This document shows positions 1 to 8,448 of a DNA stretch of 64,000 bases, piece after piece. The position numbers and the translations under genes are program-made. Within the stretch, counting starts at the first letter, position 1. Every line of letters begins with the position of its first letter. Below the pieces are notes generated by a model. It was not told where the DNA came from. It worked only from the letters and a program-made list of their open reading frames with translations, and ran no database searches. Origin of the DNA: Gemmatimonadota bacterium (GTDB lineage: Bacteria; Gemmatimonadota; Gemmatimonadetes; Gemmatimonadales; Gemmatimonadaceae); the NCBI GenBank assembly GCA_021324775.1, contig JAJPIM010000026.1:1-64000 (forward strand), given 5' to 3'.

Positions 1-1680
1 GCCGCCGTCCCGATCCGGCAAGGGATCGTGGGCGACGTCGAGCGGCCGCTCTGGGCCATGCTGGGAGCCGTGATGTTCGTGCTGCTCATTGCCTGCGCGA
101 ATGTGGCCAATCTGCTGCTCGTGCGCGCCGCATCCCGCACGAGCGAAGTGGCCGTGCGCACCGCGCTCGGGGCGGGACGCCGACAGCTCCTGGGCCAGTC
201 GCTCGCCGAGAGCATGCTCATCGCCGTGGGCGGGGCAGTGCTCGGCACGGTGATCGCGGTCGTCGTCGTGCATGTCCTGACGGCGAGCGCCACGCTCGCA
301 CTCCCGCGCATGCAGGATGTGGGCATCGACATCCGCGTGCTCGCGTTTGCCGCCACACTTGCTGTCGGCACAGGTGCCGTCTTCGGGCTCATCCCCGCGC
401 TCCATGCGTCGGGCTGGGACGTTGCAACAATTCTGCGTTCTGGCCGGGGCACCGGTGGATCCGCTGGAAGCGAGCGCGCCCGATCCGTGCTCGTCTTTGC
501 CGAGCTGGCGCTGGGGACCGTGCTGCTGGTGGGCGCCGGGCTCCTGATCCGCAGTTTCCAGCGCTTGACTGACGTCGACCCCGGCTTCAGGCCGGATCAC
601 CTCGTGGTGTTCGATGTTGCCCTGAGCGGCAACAAGTACGATAACGATCCGCCAGTTATCCAGTTCGCAGACCGTGTGCAAGCAGGACTCGCGGCATTGC
701 CAGGTGTGCAGAGCGTGGCGGTAGCAGCCAACCGCCCATTCGATCCGGAAAACGGCAGCTCGTCGCCGTCGTTCACGATCGACGGCACGCCGCCACCCGC
801 GCCCGGCACGGAGCCCTATGCCCGGCTCTGCCCTGTCTCCCCCGACTTTTTCCGCACCATGGGGATGACGCTCGTGCGCGGCCGCGCGTTTACCGACGAC
901 GAGAACCGACTCAACGCGGTCCGGGTGCTAGTGATCAACCAAGCCCTGGCAGACCGCTACTTCCCCGGGCAGAACCCGATCGGGCAGCACCTAACGTCCG
1001 AGTTTTTGCACGGGGGTTCCAACCCTGACAGCGCTGTGCATCCCAGTGGAGAGATCATCGGCGTCGTGCGCAATGCGAATTTCGAGTCGCTCAAGACCAC
1101 TCCCGAGCCGGCGACGTTCTTCCCGTATCGGAGGTTCCCGTTCAATACGACCTTCGTCCTTCGCACCGCGCTCCCCCTCACAGGGCTCGAGCACGAGATC
1201 CGGCAAGTGGTCGCATCGAACGATCCTGATGTGCCGATTTATGAGCTCGGGACGATGACCGCAGCCGTGGCCGAGTCGATGTCGCAGTCACGCTTCTACA
1301 CGGTGTTGCTCACGGCGTTTGCCGCTATCGCGCTGCTGCTCGCCGCGCTCGGCGTGTACGGAGTGGTCTCCTACGCCGTGAGCCAGCAGACGCGGGACTT
1401 CGGGATTCGCATTGCGCTCGGTGCGGACTCGTACGATGTCGTGAGTCTCGTGCTCGGGCGTGGCGCGATACTCATCCTGCCCGGCCTCGCAACGGGCATC
1501 CTGGCTGCACTGTTCGTCACGCGTGTGATTCGCGGTCTCCTGTTCGGCATCAGCCCGATAGATGGGCCTACGGTGGCGCTCGTGTGTGTCGTGTTCGCCA
1601 CCGTGGGTGCGATCGCGTCCTGGCTGCCAGCTCGTCGCGCGGCACGGGTGGATCCAATCATCGCGATGCGCGCCGAGTGA
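1..1680 (+). CDS. ADOP-family ABC transporter permease, C-terminal part
   Basis: The frame is open from the first base, so the gene begins outside the window; 559 codons are visible. Seen: a FtsX-type permease block near the start (hydrophobic stretch followed by SEVAVRTALGAGRRQLLGQ), a periplasmic MacB-like core in the middle, and a second FtsX block at the C-terminus with the ending WLPARRAARVDPIIAMRAE. Known: this duplicated architecture is typical of the orphan permeases (ADOP) abundant in Acidobacteria and Gemmatimonadetes, usually about 800 residues. The ATPase partner and the substrate are not visible. The GTG at base 28 is an internal codon, since reading continues upstream. The family call is firm; the transported substrate is unknown. 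Confidence 0.9.
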   Translation, partial: AAVPIRQGIVGDVERPLWAMLGAVMFVLLIACANVANLLLVRAASRTSEVAVRTALGAGRRQLLGQSLAESMLIAVGGAVLGTVIAVVVVHVLTASATLALPRMQDVGIDIRVLAFAATLAVGTGAVFGLIPALHASGWDVATILRSGRGTGGSAGSERARSVLVFAELALGTVLLVGAGLLIRSFQRLTDVDPGFRPDHLVVFDVALSGNKYDNDPPVIQFADRVQAGLAALPGVQSVAVAANRPFDPENGSSSPSFTIDGTPPPAPGTEPYARLCPVSPDFFRTMGMTLVRGRAFTDDENRLNAVRVLVINQALADRYFPGQNPIGQHLTSEFLHGGSNPDSAVHPSGEIIGVVRNANFESLKTTPEPATFFPYRRFPFNTTFVLRTALPLTGLEHEIRQVVASNDPDVPIYELGTMTAAVAESMSQSRFYTVLLTAFAAIALLLAALGVYGVVSYAVSQQTRDFGIRIALGADSYDVVSLVLGRGAILILPGLATGILAALFVTRVIRGLLFGISPIDGPTVALVCVVFATVGAIASWLPARRAARVDPIIAMRAE

Positions 1681-2105
1681 GAGCGAAACCGACGGCGCGG
1701 CCCATCGCGGCATCCTTCTCCTCGACGAGGCGCAGTTTCGCCAGCGCCGCCGGGCTGCGCATGTTGGGGCAGTCGCCGCAGAACTGGGCCCGCACGGCGC
1801 CGGAGCAGTTATGAGGGTGACGACTTCGGGTCGTTAGCACCTATCCCCGCAACATTCTCGCGGAACCCGCTCGCGGTGGCTATCGCCGTTACATGGGTTG
1901 GACCGTAGGCCTGCTGCCGGTTCCGCGCCTTTGGGCCAGCGCGCGGGATTCACTGGCGAGGCTGACCGCGCGGGCCGTCGAAGGCCAGCCGCCGTCAGAA
2001 GCATGCCTGACGGAGACAGTTGCCGCACCTTACCGATAACATCGACAGTACTGCAAGCTTGCTGCGCGGTGTGACGCGTGACCGGGGGCTTATCTCTTGA
2101 CCCCG
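1681..2105. other. Gene-free spacer, possible decayed coding remnant
   Basis: This 425-base gap lies between the convergent ends of the permease gene and the DUF58 gene. I see no T-rich terminator and no RNA gene. A short minus-strand reading around 1680-1810 contains a Cys-containing peptide (CGDCPNM) that looks more protein-like than its surroundings, but it has no recognisable family. It may be a gene remnant. Confidence 0.4.
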
Positions 2106-3428
2106 CTACACCGCCCCTCGCCCCTTTAGCTCCAGATAGCGGTTCACCACTGCCGCCGTCATCGCCTGCGGCCGCACGTCGATCACCGACACGCCCGCCT
2201 GCCGCATCCGCTGCAGTGCTTCGTCCCGCGCCGACAGCAACTCCTCGGCCGCCGCTCGCTCGTACACCGCCGTCGTCGAGCGGACACCACCGGTCGCAGC
2301 CGCCGCCACCAGCGATTCGTTGCGCAACGCCACCACCACCGGCAGATGGTGCTGCGCCCCGCGCGTCGTATGCGCGATCAGCGACTGTGAGGCACGGGGA
2401 TCGATGACATCCGTGTAGAACACGATCAGCGCCCGCTTGCGCTGTCGCGCGTCGAGTGTCCGGAACGCGGTCGCATAGTCCGGCTCCGCCATCGTCGCGC
2501 GCAACGGAATGAGCCCCGCGCGGACCGACCGCAGCGCCTCCGTGCCGCGCGCCGGGGCCACCCAGGCCCGCACCTGATCGTCGAACGCCAGCATCCCCAC
2601 CTGATCGCCCGACCCGGCCGCCACGTCCGCCAGCACCAGCGCCGATGACAAGGCATACTCGAATCGCGGCAGATCGTCCGCCAACTGCGTCATGAGCCGC
2701 CCGCAGTCGATCACGATCAACACGGTCTGCCCTTGTTCGATCGAGAACTCCCGCGTGATCAGCGTACGCCGGCGGGCCGATGCCTTCCAGTCGATGAATC
2801 GCGGATCATCACCCTGCACGTACTCCCGCAACCCCGCGAAGCTCGTCCCCTCCCCGCGCCGCCGCAGCACCCGGACCCCCGCGTCTCGCAGGCGACGCTG
2901 CACGGCGAGCAACCGGTAGCGCCGCACCGAGGCGATCGACGGCGTCACGAGGACCTGGTCGGTCTGCGGGTACCGGATCGTTCGCGCTACGAGACCAAGC
3001 GGCCCGGCGACACGCAGCGCCACCGGACCGAGCGGCCACTCTCCCCGGTCGCGGCCGCTGACCGAGACTGGTAACGTCGCCTCTTCTCCGCGCCGCACGG
3101 CGAATCGCTGCGGTGCCGGCGTCTCGCGCCGGAGCGCGGCAGGAAGCGCATCCCAGACCTCACCCGCGACCCGAAACGGCCAGCGCGCCGTGACGCTATA
3201 GCGGCCCGCGACGACGTCGCGAACTCCGACGGACGCGGGGAATGCCCGCGCGACGCTCACCGATCTGCGTCCCGGAATCGCGAGGGCATCGGCCAGCACC
3301 GCGATCGCCAACACCGCGATCACTACCGGTGCGGCGCCGAACGCGGCCGGCGATCCGATCGCCGCGAGCCACCACGCGGGCGCGGTGACCAGCACGACCG
3401 CGGCGAGCCGCTTCGTCGGGACGTACAT
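2106..3428 (-). CDS. DUF58 domain-containing protein
   Basis: 440 residues. Seen: two hydrophobic segments within the first 50 residues, then a soluble part containing the DUF58 signature around GEGTSFAGLREYVQGDDPRFIDWKAS, split here as GTSFAGLREY and DDPRFIDWKASAR, followed by a von Willebrand A-like fold (VLIVIDCGRLM). Known: DUF58 proteins are usually encoded next to MoxR ATPases and are thought to act with them in protein or metal-cofactor maturation at the membrane. It follows the MoxR gene by 39 bases in the same direction, so co-transcription is likely. No strong ribosome binding site precedes the ATG. The exact role is unknown. Confidence 0.92.
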   Translation of the reverse strand: MYVPTKRLAAVVLVTAPAWWLAAIGSPAAFGAAPVVIAVLAIAVLADALAIPGRRSVSVARAFPASVGVRDVVAGRYSVTARWPFRVAGEVWDALPAALRRETPAPQRFAVRRGEEATLPVSVSGRDRGEWPLGPVALRVAGPLGLVARTIRYPQTDQVLVTPSIASVRRYRLLAVQRRLRDAGVRVLRRRGEGTSFAGLREYVQGDDPRFIDWKASARRRTLITREFSIEQGQTVLIVIDCGRLMTQLADDLPRFEYALSSALVLADVAAGSGDQVGMLAFDDQVRAWVAPARGTEALRSVRAGLIPLRATMAEPDYATAFRTLDARQRKRALIVFYTDVIDPRASQSLIAHTTRGAQHHLPVVVALRNESLVAAAATGGVRSTTAVYERAAAEELLSARDEALQRMRQAGVSVIDVRPQAMTAAVVNRYLELKGRGAV

Positions 3429-3467
3429 CAGTTCGGCATGCGAATCAGACGGACGCCAAGCGGCCGG

Positions 3468-4442
3468 TCACTTGGGCGCGGTGACGCGAGTGAGCACGCC
3501 CTGCAGCACATCGTCGGCCGAGCGCCCCTCGACCTCCAGCTCCGGCGCCACGATCACGCGGTGGCGCAGGACGGGCGGCGCGTAGTCCTTGACGTCGTCC
3601 GGCGTCACGAAGTCGCGGCCCGCGAGTAGCGCTGCACCCTGGGCCGCACGGAAGAGCGCCACCATCGCGCGCGGCGATCCGCCGAGCGTGAGGCCCGTGT
3701 CTTCCCGCGTCGCGCGGACGATGTCGGCGACATATTCACGGACCTCCGGTGCGACCTTGACGCCATCCACTGCCGCGCGCAGCGCCCGGCATCCCGCCTC
3801 ATCGAGTACGGGTGCCACGGGCCGCGTGCTCAGCCGGTCGGCGTCGAAGCCCTCGGAGTACCGCGACAGCATCTCGAGCTCCGCGTCCTTGGACGGATAC
3901 GCGACTTTGATCTTGACCAGAAACCGGTCGAGCTGCGCTTCCGGCAGCGGATACGTCCCCTCGTACTCGACCGGGTTCTGCGTCGCGAACACCGTGAAGA
4001 TCGGATCGAGCCGGCGGGCGACACCGTCGGTCGTCACCTGGCGCTCCTGCATCGCCTCGAGCAGCGCGGCCTGCGTCTTGGCCGGAGCGCGGTTGATCTC
4101 GTCGGCCAGCAGCAGATCCGTGAAGATCGGGCCAGGACGGAACTCGAACTCATGTGCGGCGTCGCGCAGGATACTGACGCCCGTGATATCGGACGGCATG
4201 AGGTCGGGGGTGAACTGAATGCGCCCGAACTTCGCGCCGAGTGCATCGGCCAGCGTGCGCACGAGGAGCGTCTTCGCGGTGCCGGGGACGCCCTCGAGCA
4301 GAATGTGCCCGCGGGCAAGAAACGCGACCACGGCCTCCTCGATCACCTCATCCTGCCCCACGACCCGGGTCGCGACGGCGTCGCGAATACGGCGCAGCGC
4401 GTCGGCGATCTGCTCGGCGGTCAGTGGCGGTGTATCAGACAC
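3468..4442 (-). CDS. MoxR family AAA+ ATPase
   Basis: 324 residues. Seen: Walker A GVPGTAKT, Walker B LLLADEINRAPAKTQAALLEA, sensor region FATQNPVEYEGTYPLPEAQLDRF, all diagnostic of MoxR ATPases. Length is normal for the family. Start is GTG at 4442; a GAGG motif eight bases upstream supports it, and this motif overlaps the TGA stop of the DUF4350 gene (nine-base gap). Known: MoxR proteins are chaperone-like ATPases acting with VWA or DUF58 partners. Inferred: with DUF4129, DUF4350 and DUF58 it forms a four-gene membrane-associated module. Confidence 0.95.
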   Translation of the reverse strand: MSDTPPLTAEQIADALRRIRDAVATRVVGQDEVIEEAVVAFLARGHILLEGVPGTAKTLLVRTLADALGAKFGRIQFTPDLMPSDITGVSILRDAAHEFEFRPGPIFTDLLLADEINRAPAKTQAALLEAMQERQVTTDGVARRLDPIFTVFATQNPVEYEGTYPLPEAQLDRFLVKIKVAYPSKDAELEMLSRYSEGFDADRLSTRPVAPVLDEAGCRALRAAVDGVKVAPEVREYVADIVRATREDTGLTLGGSPRAMVALFRAAQGAALLAGRDFVTPDDVKDYAPPVLRHRVIVAPELEVEGRSADDVLQGVLTRVTAPK

Positions 4443-4451
4443 GGTACGGCC

Positions 4452-5741
4452 TCACGTCTTGAGGGAAGGGAAGGCTTGATCGATGTGGTCCACAGCGTCG
4501 GCGACTGCCTGCAGCCCGCCGGGTGAAACCGGTATTCGCTCGGCCGACAGGATCCGTTCGGCATCGGCCGCGACACCCGGGTGTCCGGCCACGACCGCGG
4601 ACAGGAACCGCTCGTCGGCGTCGCCGGGTCCTGTTCCCGGGGTCCGGCCAGACCACGCGCCGCGTCCGTGGCGCCGGCGGAGACCAGCCGCGAGCCGGCG
4701 CGCAACGAGGCGCGTGGCGCCGATCCGCTCGTACGCGCGCGCCAGCGCATCGACGTGCTCGAGTGGCGACCGCCGCTCGATCCGCCGCACGTCCTTCGGC
4801 GGTATCGCGCGAACGCCGAGCGCGAGCATCAGCACCAGGGCGGCGGCCACGATCTGCGTGATCCCTCGTCCCACGGTCGAGTCGAAGAGGAACTGCCGGA
4901 TGACCTGTGCGGTGCTCGGCTGCCTGCCGAAACCTTGATCGTATTCATCGAACACGAGCGTGCGCCGCCGGTCTCCGGACACCCAAGCGAGGGATTGCAC
5001 CACCCGGTCCCCGATGTCCCACTTGCAGATCCGCACCACGTCGTTGCGCAGCAGGTCCGCGTCCGAATAGACCACGACGCGGCCGCGGCCCAGGGTGAAA
5101 CCGAACGCCGCCGGTTCGGTCGGGAGATACTTGGCGCCGGACACGGGCCGGTCCACCGTGATGAACACCGGCATGCCGGATGTCACGGCGCGGTGTGCCT
5201 GCAGCCGATAGAGGTGCACGCCGTCGCGAAACCAGGCCAGCATGTTGTCGACATTGTCGCGTGCGCAATGCGGCCGCATGTCCCGCGGCAACGGCGTTGG
5301 CGAAAAGCCCGTGTCGGCGCGATTCACCTGCAGCGAGTCTTCGAGCGCCCCCGAATCCGACACGATGTACATCAGTCCAGCGCCCCCGCGGACGGCCTGC
5401 AGGAGTGCGTGCGTGCCGGCCGCGGTAATCGGTATGATGGGCGCCAGGACGGCATAGACTGCGCCGGTGTCGAGGCCGCCGGTGATGGGCGTCAGGCGCC
5501 GCGTCGGGCTCCATCCAAGCGCTTTTGCCACATCGTAGATGCCTGATGCCCCGCCGGGGCCAGAGGAGTAGGTCGTGACACGCCGGTCGGGCACGACGGG
5601 CGCCGTCTCCGGGGTCAAGAACACCGCGATCACCAGCAGCGCCGTCAGCACCGGAAGCGCGACGCGCGGCCGCATCGCCATCGCGAGCCGGGACGGCGAT
5701 GCGCTCGCCGCGGACCCATCACGACCCGGCGCGTCAGCCAC
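4452..5741 (-). CDS. DUF4350 domain-containing membrane protein
   Basis: 429 residues. Seen: N-terminal transmembrane segment (VALPVLTALLVIAVFL), then the DUF4350 start with YSSGPGGASGIYDVAKALGW, an alpha/beta domain ending with VFDEYDQGFG, and a second transmembrane segment near residue 290 (IVAAALVLMLALGV) followed by a cytoplasmic tail. Known: DUF4350 proteins sit between MoxR and DUF4129 genes in many bacteria; their function is not established. It lies 87 bases after the DUF4129 stop codon and nine bases before the MoxR start. Confidence 0.85.
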   Translation of the reverse strand: MADAPGRDGSAASASPSRLAMAMRPRVALPVLTALLVIAVFLTPETAPVVPDRRVTTYSSGPGGASGIYDVAKALGWSPTRRLTPITGGLDTGAVYAVLAPIIPITAAGTHALLQAVRGGAGLMYIVSDSGALEDSLQVNRADTGFSPTPLPRDMRPHCARDNVDNMLAWFRDGVHLYRLQAHRAVTSGMPVFITVDRPVSGAKYLPTEPAAFGFTLGRGRVVVYSDADLLRNDVVRICKWDIGDRVVQSLAWVSGDRRRTLVFDEYDQGFGRQPSTAQVIRQFLFDSTVGRGITQIVAAALVLMLALGVRAIPPKDVRRIERRSPLEHVDALARAYERIGATRLVARRLAAGLRRRHGRGAWSGRTPGTGPGDADERFLSAVVAGHPGVAADAERILSAERIPVSPGGLQAVADAVDHIDQAFPSLKT

Positions 5742-5828
5742 GAGCGGACCCGGGGCGCATCCAGCGATTCACGCTGCCCCTCACACTTCTCGTCACACTG
5801 CTCGTCATGCTGCTCGTCGGGCTGTCTG

Positions 5829-6581
5829 TCACGCCGCCGCCTTCACGATGCCGGTGGCGAGCGCGTAGAGACGCTCGTAGCGCTCGCGGTCGCAGGTCCC
5901 CAATCCGTAGACAACGGTCTCATAGGTGCGCGCGAAGTCGCGATAGTGCGGAGTGAGACCGGACGAGCGCCGCCGCAGATCCCGCCCGTAGTCGCCCACG
6001 GTCTTGGAGTAATGAAGCTGGATGAGGTCCCGTCGCGCCATGTCATCGAGCAACCCGCGGTAGAGCGCGTGGGCCGCGTCCGTGTATTGGCCCGCGTGCG
6101 CGAGCCGCTGCGCTTCGGCCCAGGCGTCCTGCGGCCCTCCGAAGCCGAACGTACCCGCACGCCGGAACGCGACGCCGGCGGCGTTGCTGAGTATCGCCAG
6201 CCGGGCGATGACGGCGACGAGGACGACCATGAGCACCACGAGCGCGCCCTTCTGCACGGGGCCCGCATGCCGGATCGATTGCAGCAGATCGCGCAGCAAG
6301 CTGAGCGCCGCGTTCACGATCCGGCCCCAGAGAGTGGAGGCGATGGTCCGGTCGTATTCGCGTCGCGCGAAGACGGTGGTGATGGCTTTGCGGATCGAGT
6401 CGGCGCTGACGCTCTGCACGAGCGGATCCCCCAGAACGATCAACAGGCGGTGGTGGTCATTGTGCCCTCGGGCATCCGTCGGCCGCCAGCGATCGGGAGC
6501 ACTCCTTCCTCCTCCGCCCGGCGGGGCGGAAAGATCGCGCGCCCCCATGGAAAAGTCGAGCGCGTTGCGGAGCGCATGCAT
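5829..6581 (-). CDS. DUF4129 domain-containing membrane protein
   Basis: 250 residues. Seen: a central transmembrane segment (GALVVLMVVLVAVIARLAI) and a C-terminal DUF4129 domain (AGQYTDAAHALYRGLL, then LTPHYRDFARTYETVVYG). First gene of the MoxR cluster. An AGGGA motif five bases before the ATG at 6581 supports this start. The first 50 residues are poor in recognisable features and a GTG at 6419 would give a more family-like N-terminus, so the start is not certain. Known: DUF4129 domains are usually the C-terminal part of transglutaminase-like or MoxR-linked membrane proteins. Function unknown. Confidence 0.8.
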   Translation of the reverse strand: MHALRNALDFSMGARDLSAPPGGGGRSAPDRWRPTDARGHNDHHRLLIVLGDPLVQSVSADSIRKAITTVFARREYDRTIASTLWGRIVNAALSLLRDLLQSIRHAGPVQKGALVVLMVVLVAVIARLAILSNAAGVAFRRAGTFGFGGPQDAWAEAQRLAHAGQYTDAAHALYRGLLDDMARRDLIQLHYSKTVGDYGRDLRRRSSGLTPHYRDFARTYETVVYGLGTCDRERYERLYALATGIVKAAA

Positions 6582-6641
6582 CGGAGTCCCTAGGATGGTG
6601 CGGATAGTGCATATGGCGCGTCACGCACGGGTCGCGGACCG

Positions 6642-6669
6642 TTGACTTGCCGCGGCAAGTCTCTAATGT
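6642..6669 (+). promoter_or_regulatory. Promoter with palindromic operator
   Basis: A -35-like TTGACT (6642-6647) and a -10-like TAATGT (6664-6669) are 16 bases apart. The spacer and part of the -35 form a perfect 16-base palindrome, ACTTGCCGCGGCAAGT (6645-6660). The position suggests repressor binding. It lies 15 bases upstream of an 18-codon leader ORF and faces away from the divergent DUF4129 gene. Confidence 0.45.
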
Positions 6670-6684
6670 GATCCTCCACGACCA

Positions 6685-6741
6685 ATGAACACGACGACCA
6701 AGCCAGTGACCCGGGCGCTGCACGCGGGCCGTCGAGCATGA
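6685..6741 (+). CDS. 18-residue leader ORF upstream of methyltransferase
   Basis: ATG at 6685 opens MNTTTKPVTRALHAGRRA, and its TGA overlaps the ATG of the methyltransferase gene in the four-base pattern ATGA (6738-6741). There is no ribosome binding site; the ATG lies 16 bases past the putative -10, so the message could be nearly leaderless. Inferred role: translational coupling. It may equally be a chance frame. Confidence 0.35.
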   Translation: MNTTTKPVTRALHAGRRA

Positions 6742-7991
6742 CGGCGCCCGCCACCAGCGTCGCCGAAGCGCGCAGCGCGCAGTGGGCAGACCCCGACGTC
6801 TCGGTCATCGACACCCTGATCGCGGACAGCCAGTCCATCGGATGGCGCGCCGCACTAGACGCCCTTGCCGCGCGGTATCCGTTCTTCGCGAAGCGGATGC
6901 GCGACCTCGGACTCGGGAACTGGCACGTGCTCCTATTGCGCCCCAGGACGTCCGACGTACTCGACGTCGGGTGCGGCTTCGGATCGCTCGTCCTGGGCCT
7001 CAGCCAGTATTATCGTCGCGCCGTAGGCCTCGATGCGCTCTCGACGCGCGTCCGCTACGGGAACCTGCGCGCCCGTCAGGACGGGCAGGCCAATGCATCG
7101 TTCGTCGAAGGGACCGGGCTGACGCTGCCCTTCGCAGCGGGCGACTTCGGGCTCGTCACCATGAACGGAGTACTCGAGTGGGCCGGGCTGCACGGCGCGG
7201 GGCGGCCCGACGATCTGCAGCGCTCGATGCTGGAGCAGGTGCGCCGCGTGCTGGCGCCGGACGGCGTCTTCGCCATGGCGATCGAGAACCGCTTCGCGAT
7301 GGAGACACTGGCCGGCATGCCCGACACGCACACTGGTCTCCGCCTCGTGCCCGCGCTGCCGCGCCAGGTGGCGCGGATGATCGTGCAGGCGCGGTCGCAG
7401 CAGGATTTTCGTACGTATCTGTACAACGCGCCCGGATACATGGATCTCGTGCGGCGGTCGGGCTTCGCGCGGGCCGCGGTGCTGGACCTGGTCTCCAGCT
7501 ACAACGACTACGACTTCGTGCTCCGTCTCGGCGACACGCCATCGTACGATCTGCTGTGGCGCCGCAGCGCCGTACGGACTTTCTACAAGCGGGCCGGCTT
7601 GGCGAGACGAGCGGTCGCAAAAGCATGGCCCGGCGCGCTCGGCGCGTTCGGGTACGCGTATCTCGTCCTGGGCGGCGCCGATGTTGCGACCGTGCTCGAC
7701 GAAGCGCACCCGATCTGGACCGTCGCCGCGCGTCATGGGGTCGGCCCAGGGCGTGCACGGTTCGCGTGCAAGGGGACGGCGGTCGGTACCATGGTCGTCG
7801 CGACGCACAACGGCACGCATCTCGAATCACTCCTGGAGATCGGTGTGCAGGACGGCTCGCCGGAGAATCTGGCGCCGAGCCTGTCGGACCACGTCGTGAC
7901 CAGCCTTGGTCTGGATCGGAAGATCCCGCTGCGCGCGGCCTGGCAGATGGACGGCACCAGCGTCCGGGCGTACGGACCGGTCGCGAACTGA
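6738..7991 (+). CDS. Class I SAM-dependent methyltransferase
   Basis: 417 residues. Seen: motif I VLDVGCGFGSL near residue 72, acidic residue region AVGLDALSTRVRYGNLRA, then post-motif FAAGDFGLVTMNGVLEWAG, all typical of the Methyltransf_11/25 fold, which takes up roughly residues 60-200. The C-terminal 200 residues resemble no family I can name. Known: the domain transfers methyl from S-adenosylmethionine; the acceptor is not predictable. It is alone on the plus strand between two minus-strand groups and has its own promoter with a palindrome. A downstream A/G-rich tract (about 7995-8036) follows the stop. Confidence 0.88.
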   Translation: MTAPATSVAEARSAQWADPDVSVIDTLIADSQSIGWRAALDALAARYPFFAKRMRDLGLGNWHVLLLRPRTSDVLDVGCGFGSLVLGLSQYYRRAVGLDALSTRVRYGNLRARQDGQANASFVEGTGLTLPFAAGDFGLVTMNGVLEWAGLHGAGRPDDLQRSMLEQVRRVLAPDGVFAMAIENRFAMETLAGMPDTHTGLRLVPALPRQVARMIVQARSQQDFRTYLYNAPGYMDLVRRSGFARAAVLDLVSSYNDYDFVLRLGDTPSYDLLWRRSAVRTFYKRAGLARRAVAKAWPGALGAFGYAYLVLGGADVATVLDEAHPIWTVAARHGVGPGRARFACKGTAVGTMVVATHNGTHLESLLEIGVQDGSPENLAPSLSDHVVTSLGLDRKIPLRAAWQMDGTSVRAYGPVAN

Positions 7992-8121
7992 CGAAACGGA
8001 AACGAGAAAAGGGAAAGGAGAAGGGGGAGAGGAGAGACCACCGCCGAATCCCGCCAGGTGTCGCGTTACATGGAACGGCGTCTCTTCTGATCCCTGCTCC
8101 GTCTCGCACTGCCCGGAGGGG

Positions 8122-8448
8122 CTAGTGCGACTCGTGGCCGAAGCGGGCCTCGCAGAAATCCCAGAGCCAGGCGCCGAGCAGGTAGCCAACGACGGCGCAG
8201 ACGCAGACCAGGCCCGCGACGCTGCCCCAGAGCGGCCGCACGGCGGCCACCGTCCACGGCGCTGGCGGACCGGACCCATGCACACGGACCACGTGGTAGA
8301 ACGCCGACGCGGCGCCCACCGGCAGGCCCCACCCGATGATGCCATAGCGCCACACGAACGCCGAGCGTCCGGCGTCGCGCGTCCGGAGCCACCGCGTGCG
8401 CGCCTGCTGCGCGACGAACTCCGCAGCCGTGCCGCCGGTCGTCGTCAC
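8122..8448 (-). CDS. Small two-helix membrane protein, unknown function
   Basis: 108 residues starting at a GTG (8448) whose last two bases are shared with the TGA of the acyl-CoA dehydrogenase gene (GTGA overlap), which chooses this start over in-frame codons further upstream. Seen: short polar N-terminus, a hydrophobic segment (YGIIGWGLPVGAASAFYHVV) and a second one (LWGSVAGLVCVCAVVGYLLGAWLW), ending in a charged tail (DFCEARFGHESH). No family recognised. Tight coupling suggests it is made together with the dehydrogenase. Confidence 0.7.
   Translation of the reverse strand: MTTTGGTAAEFVAQQARTRWLRTRDAGRSAFVWRYGIIGWGLPVGAASAFYHVVRVHGSGPPAPWTVAAVRPLWGSVAGLVCVCAVVGYLLGAWLWDFCEARFGHESH

Noticed and set aside
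1658-1840. Short Cys-containing minus-strand ORF
   Set aside because: Too short, overlaps the end of the permease gene and lacks any recognisable family.
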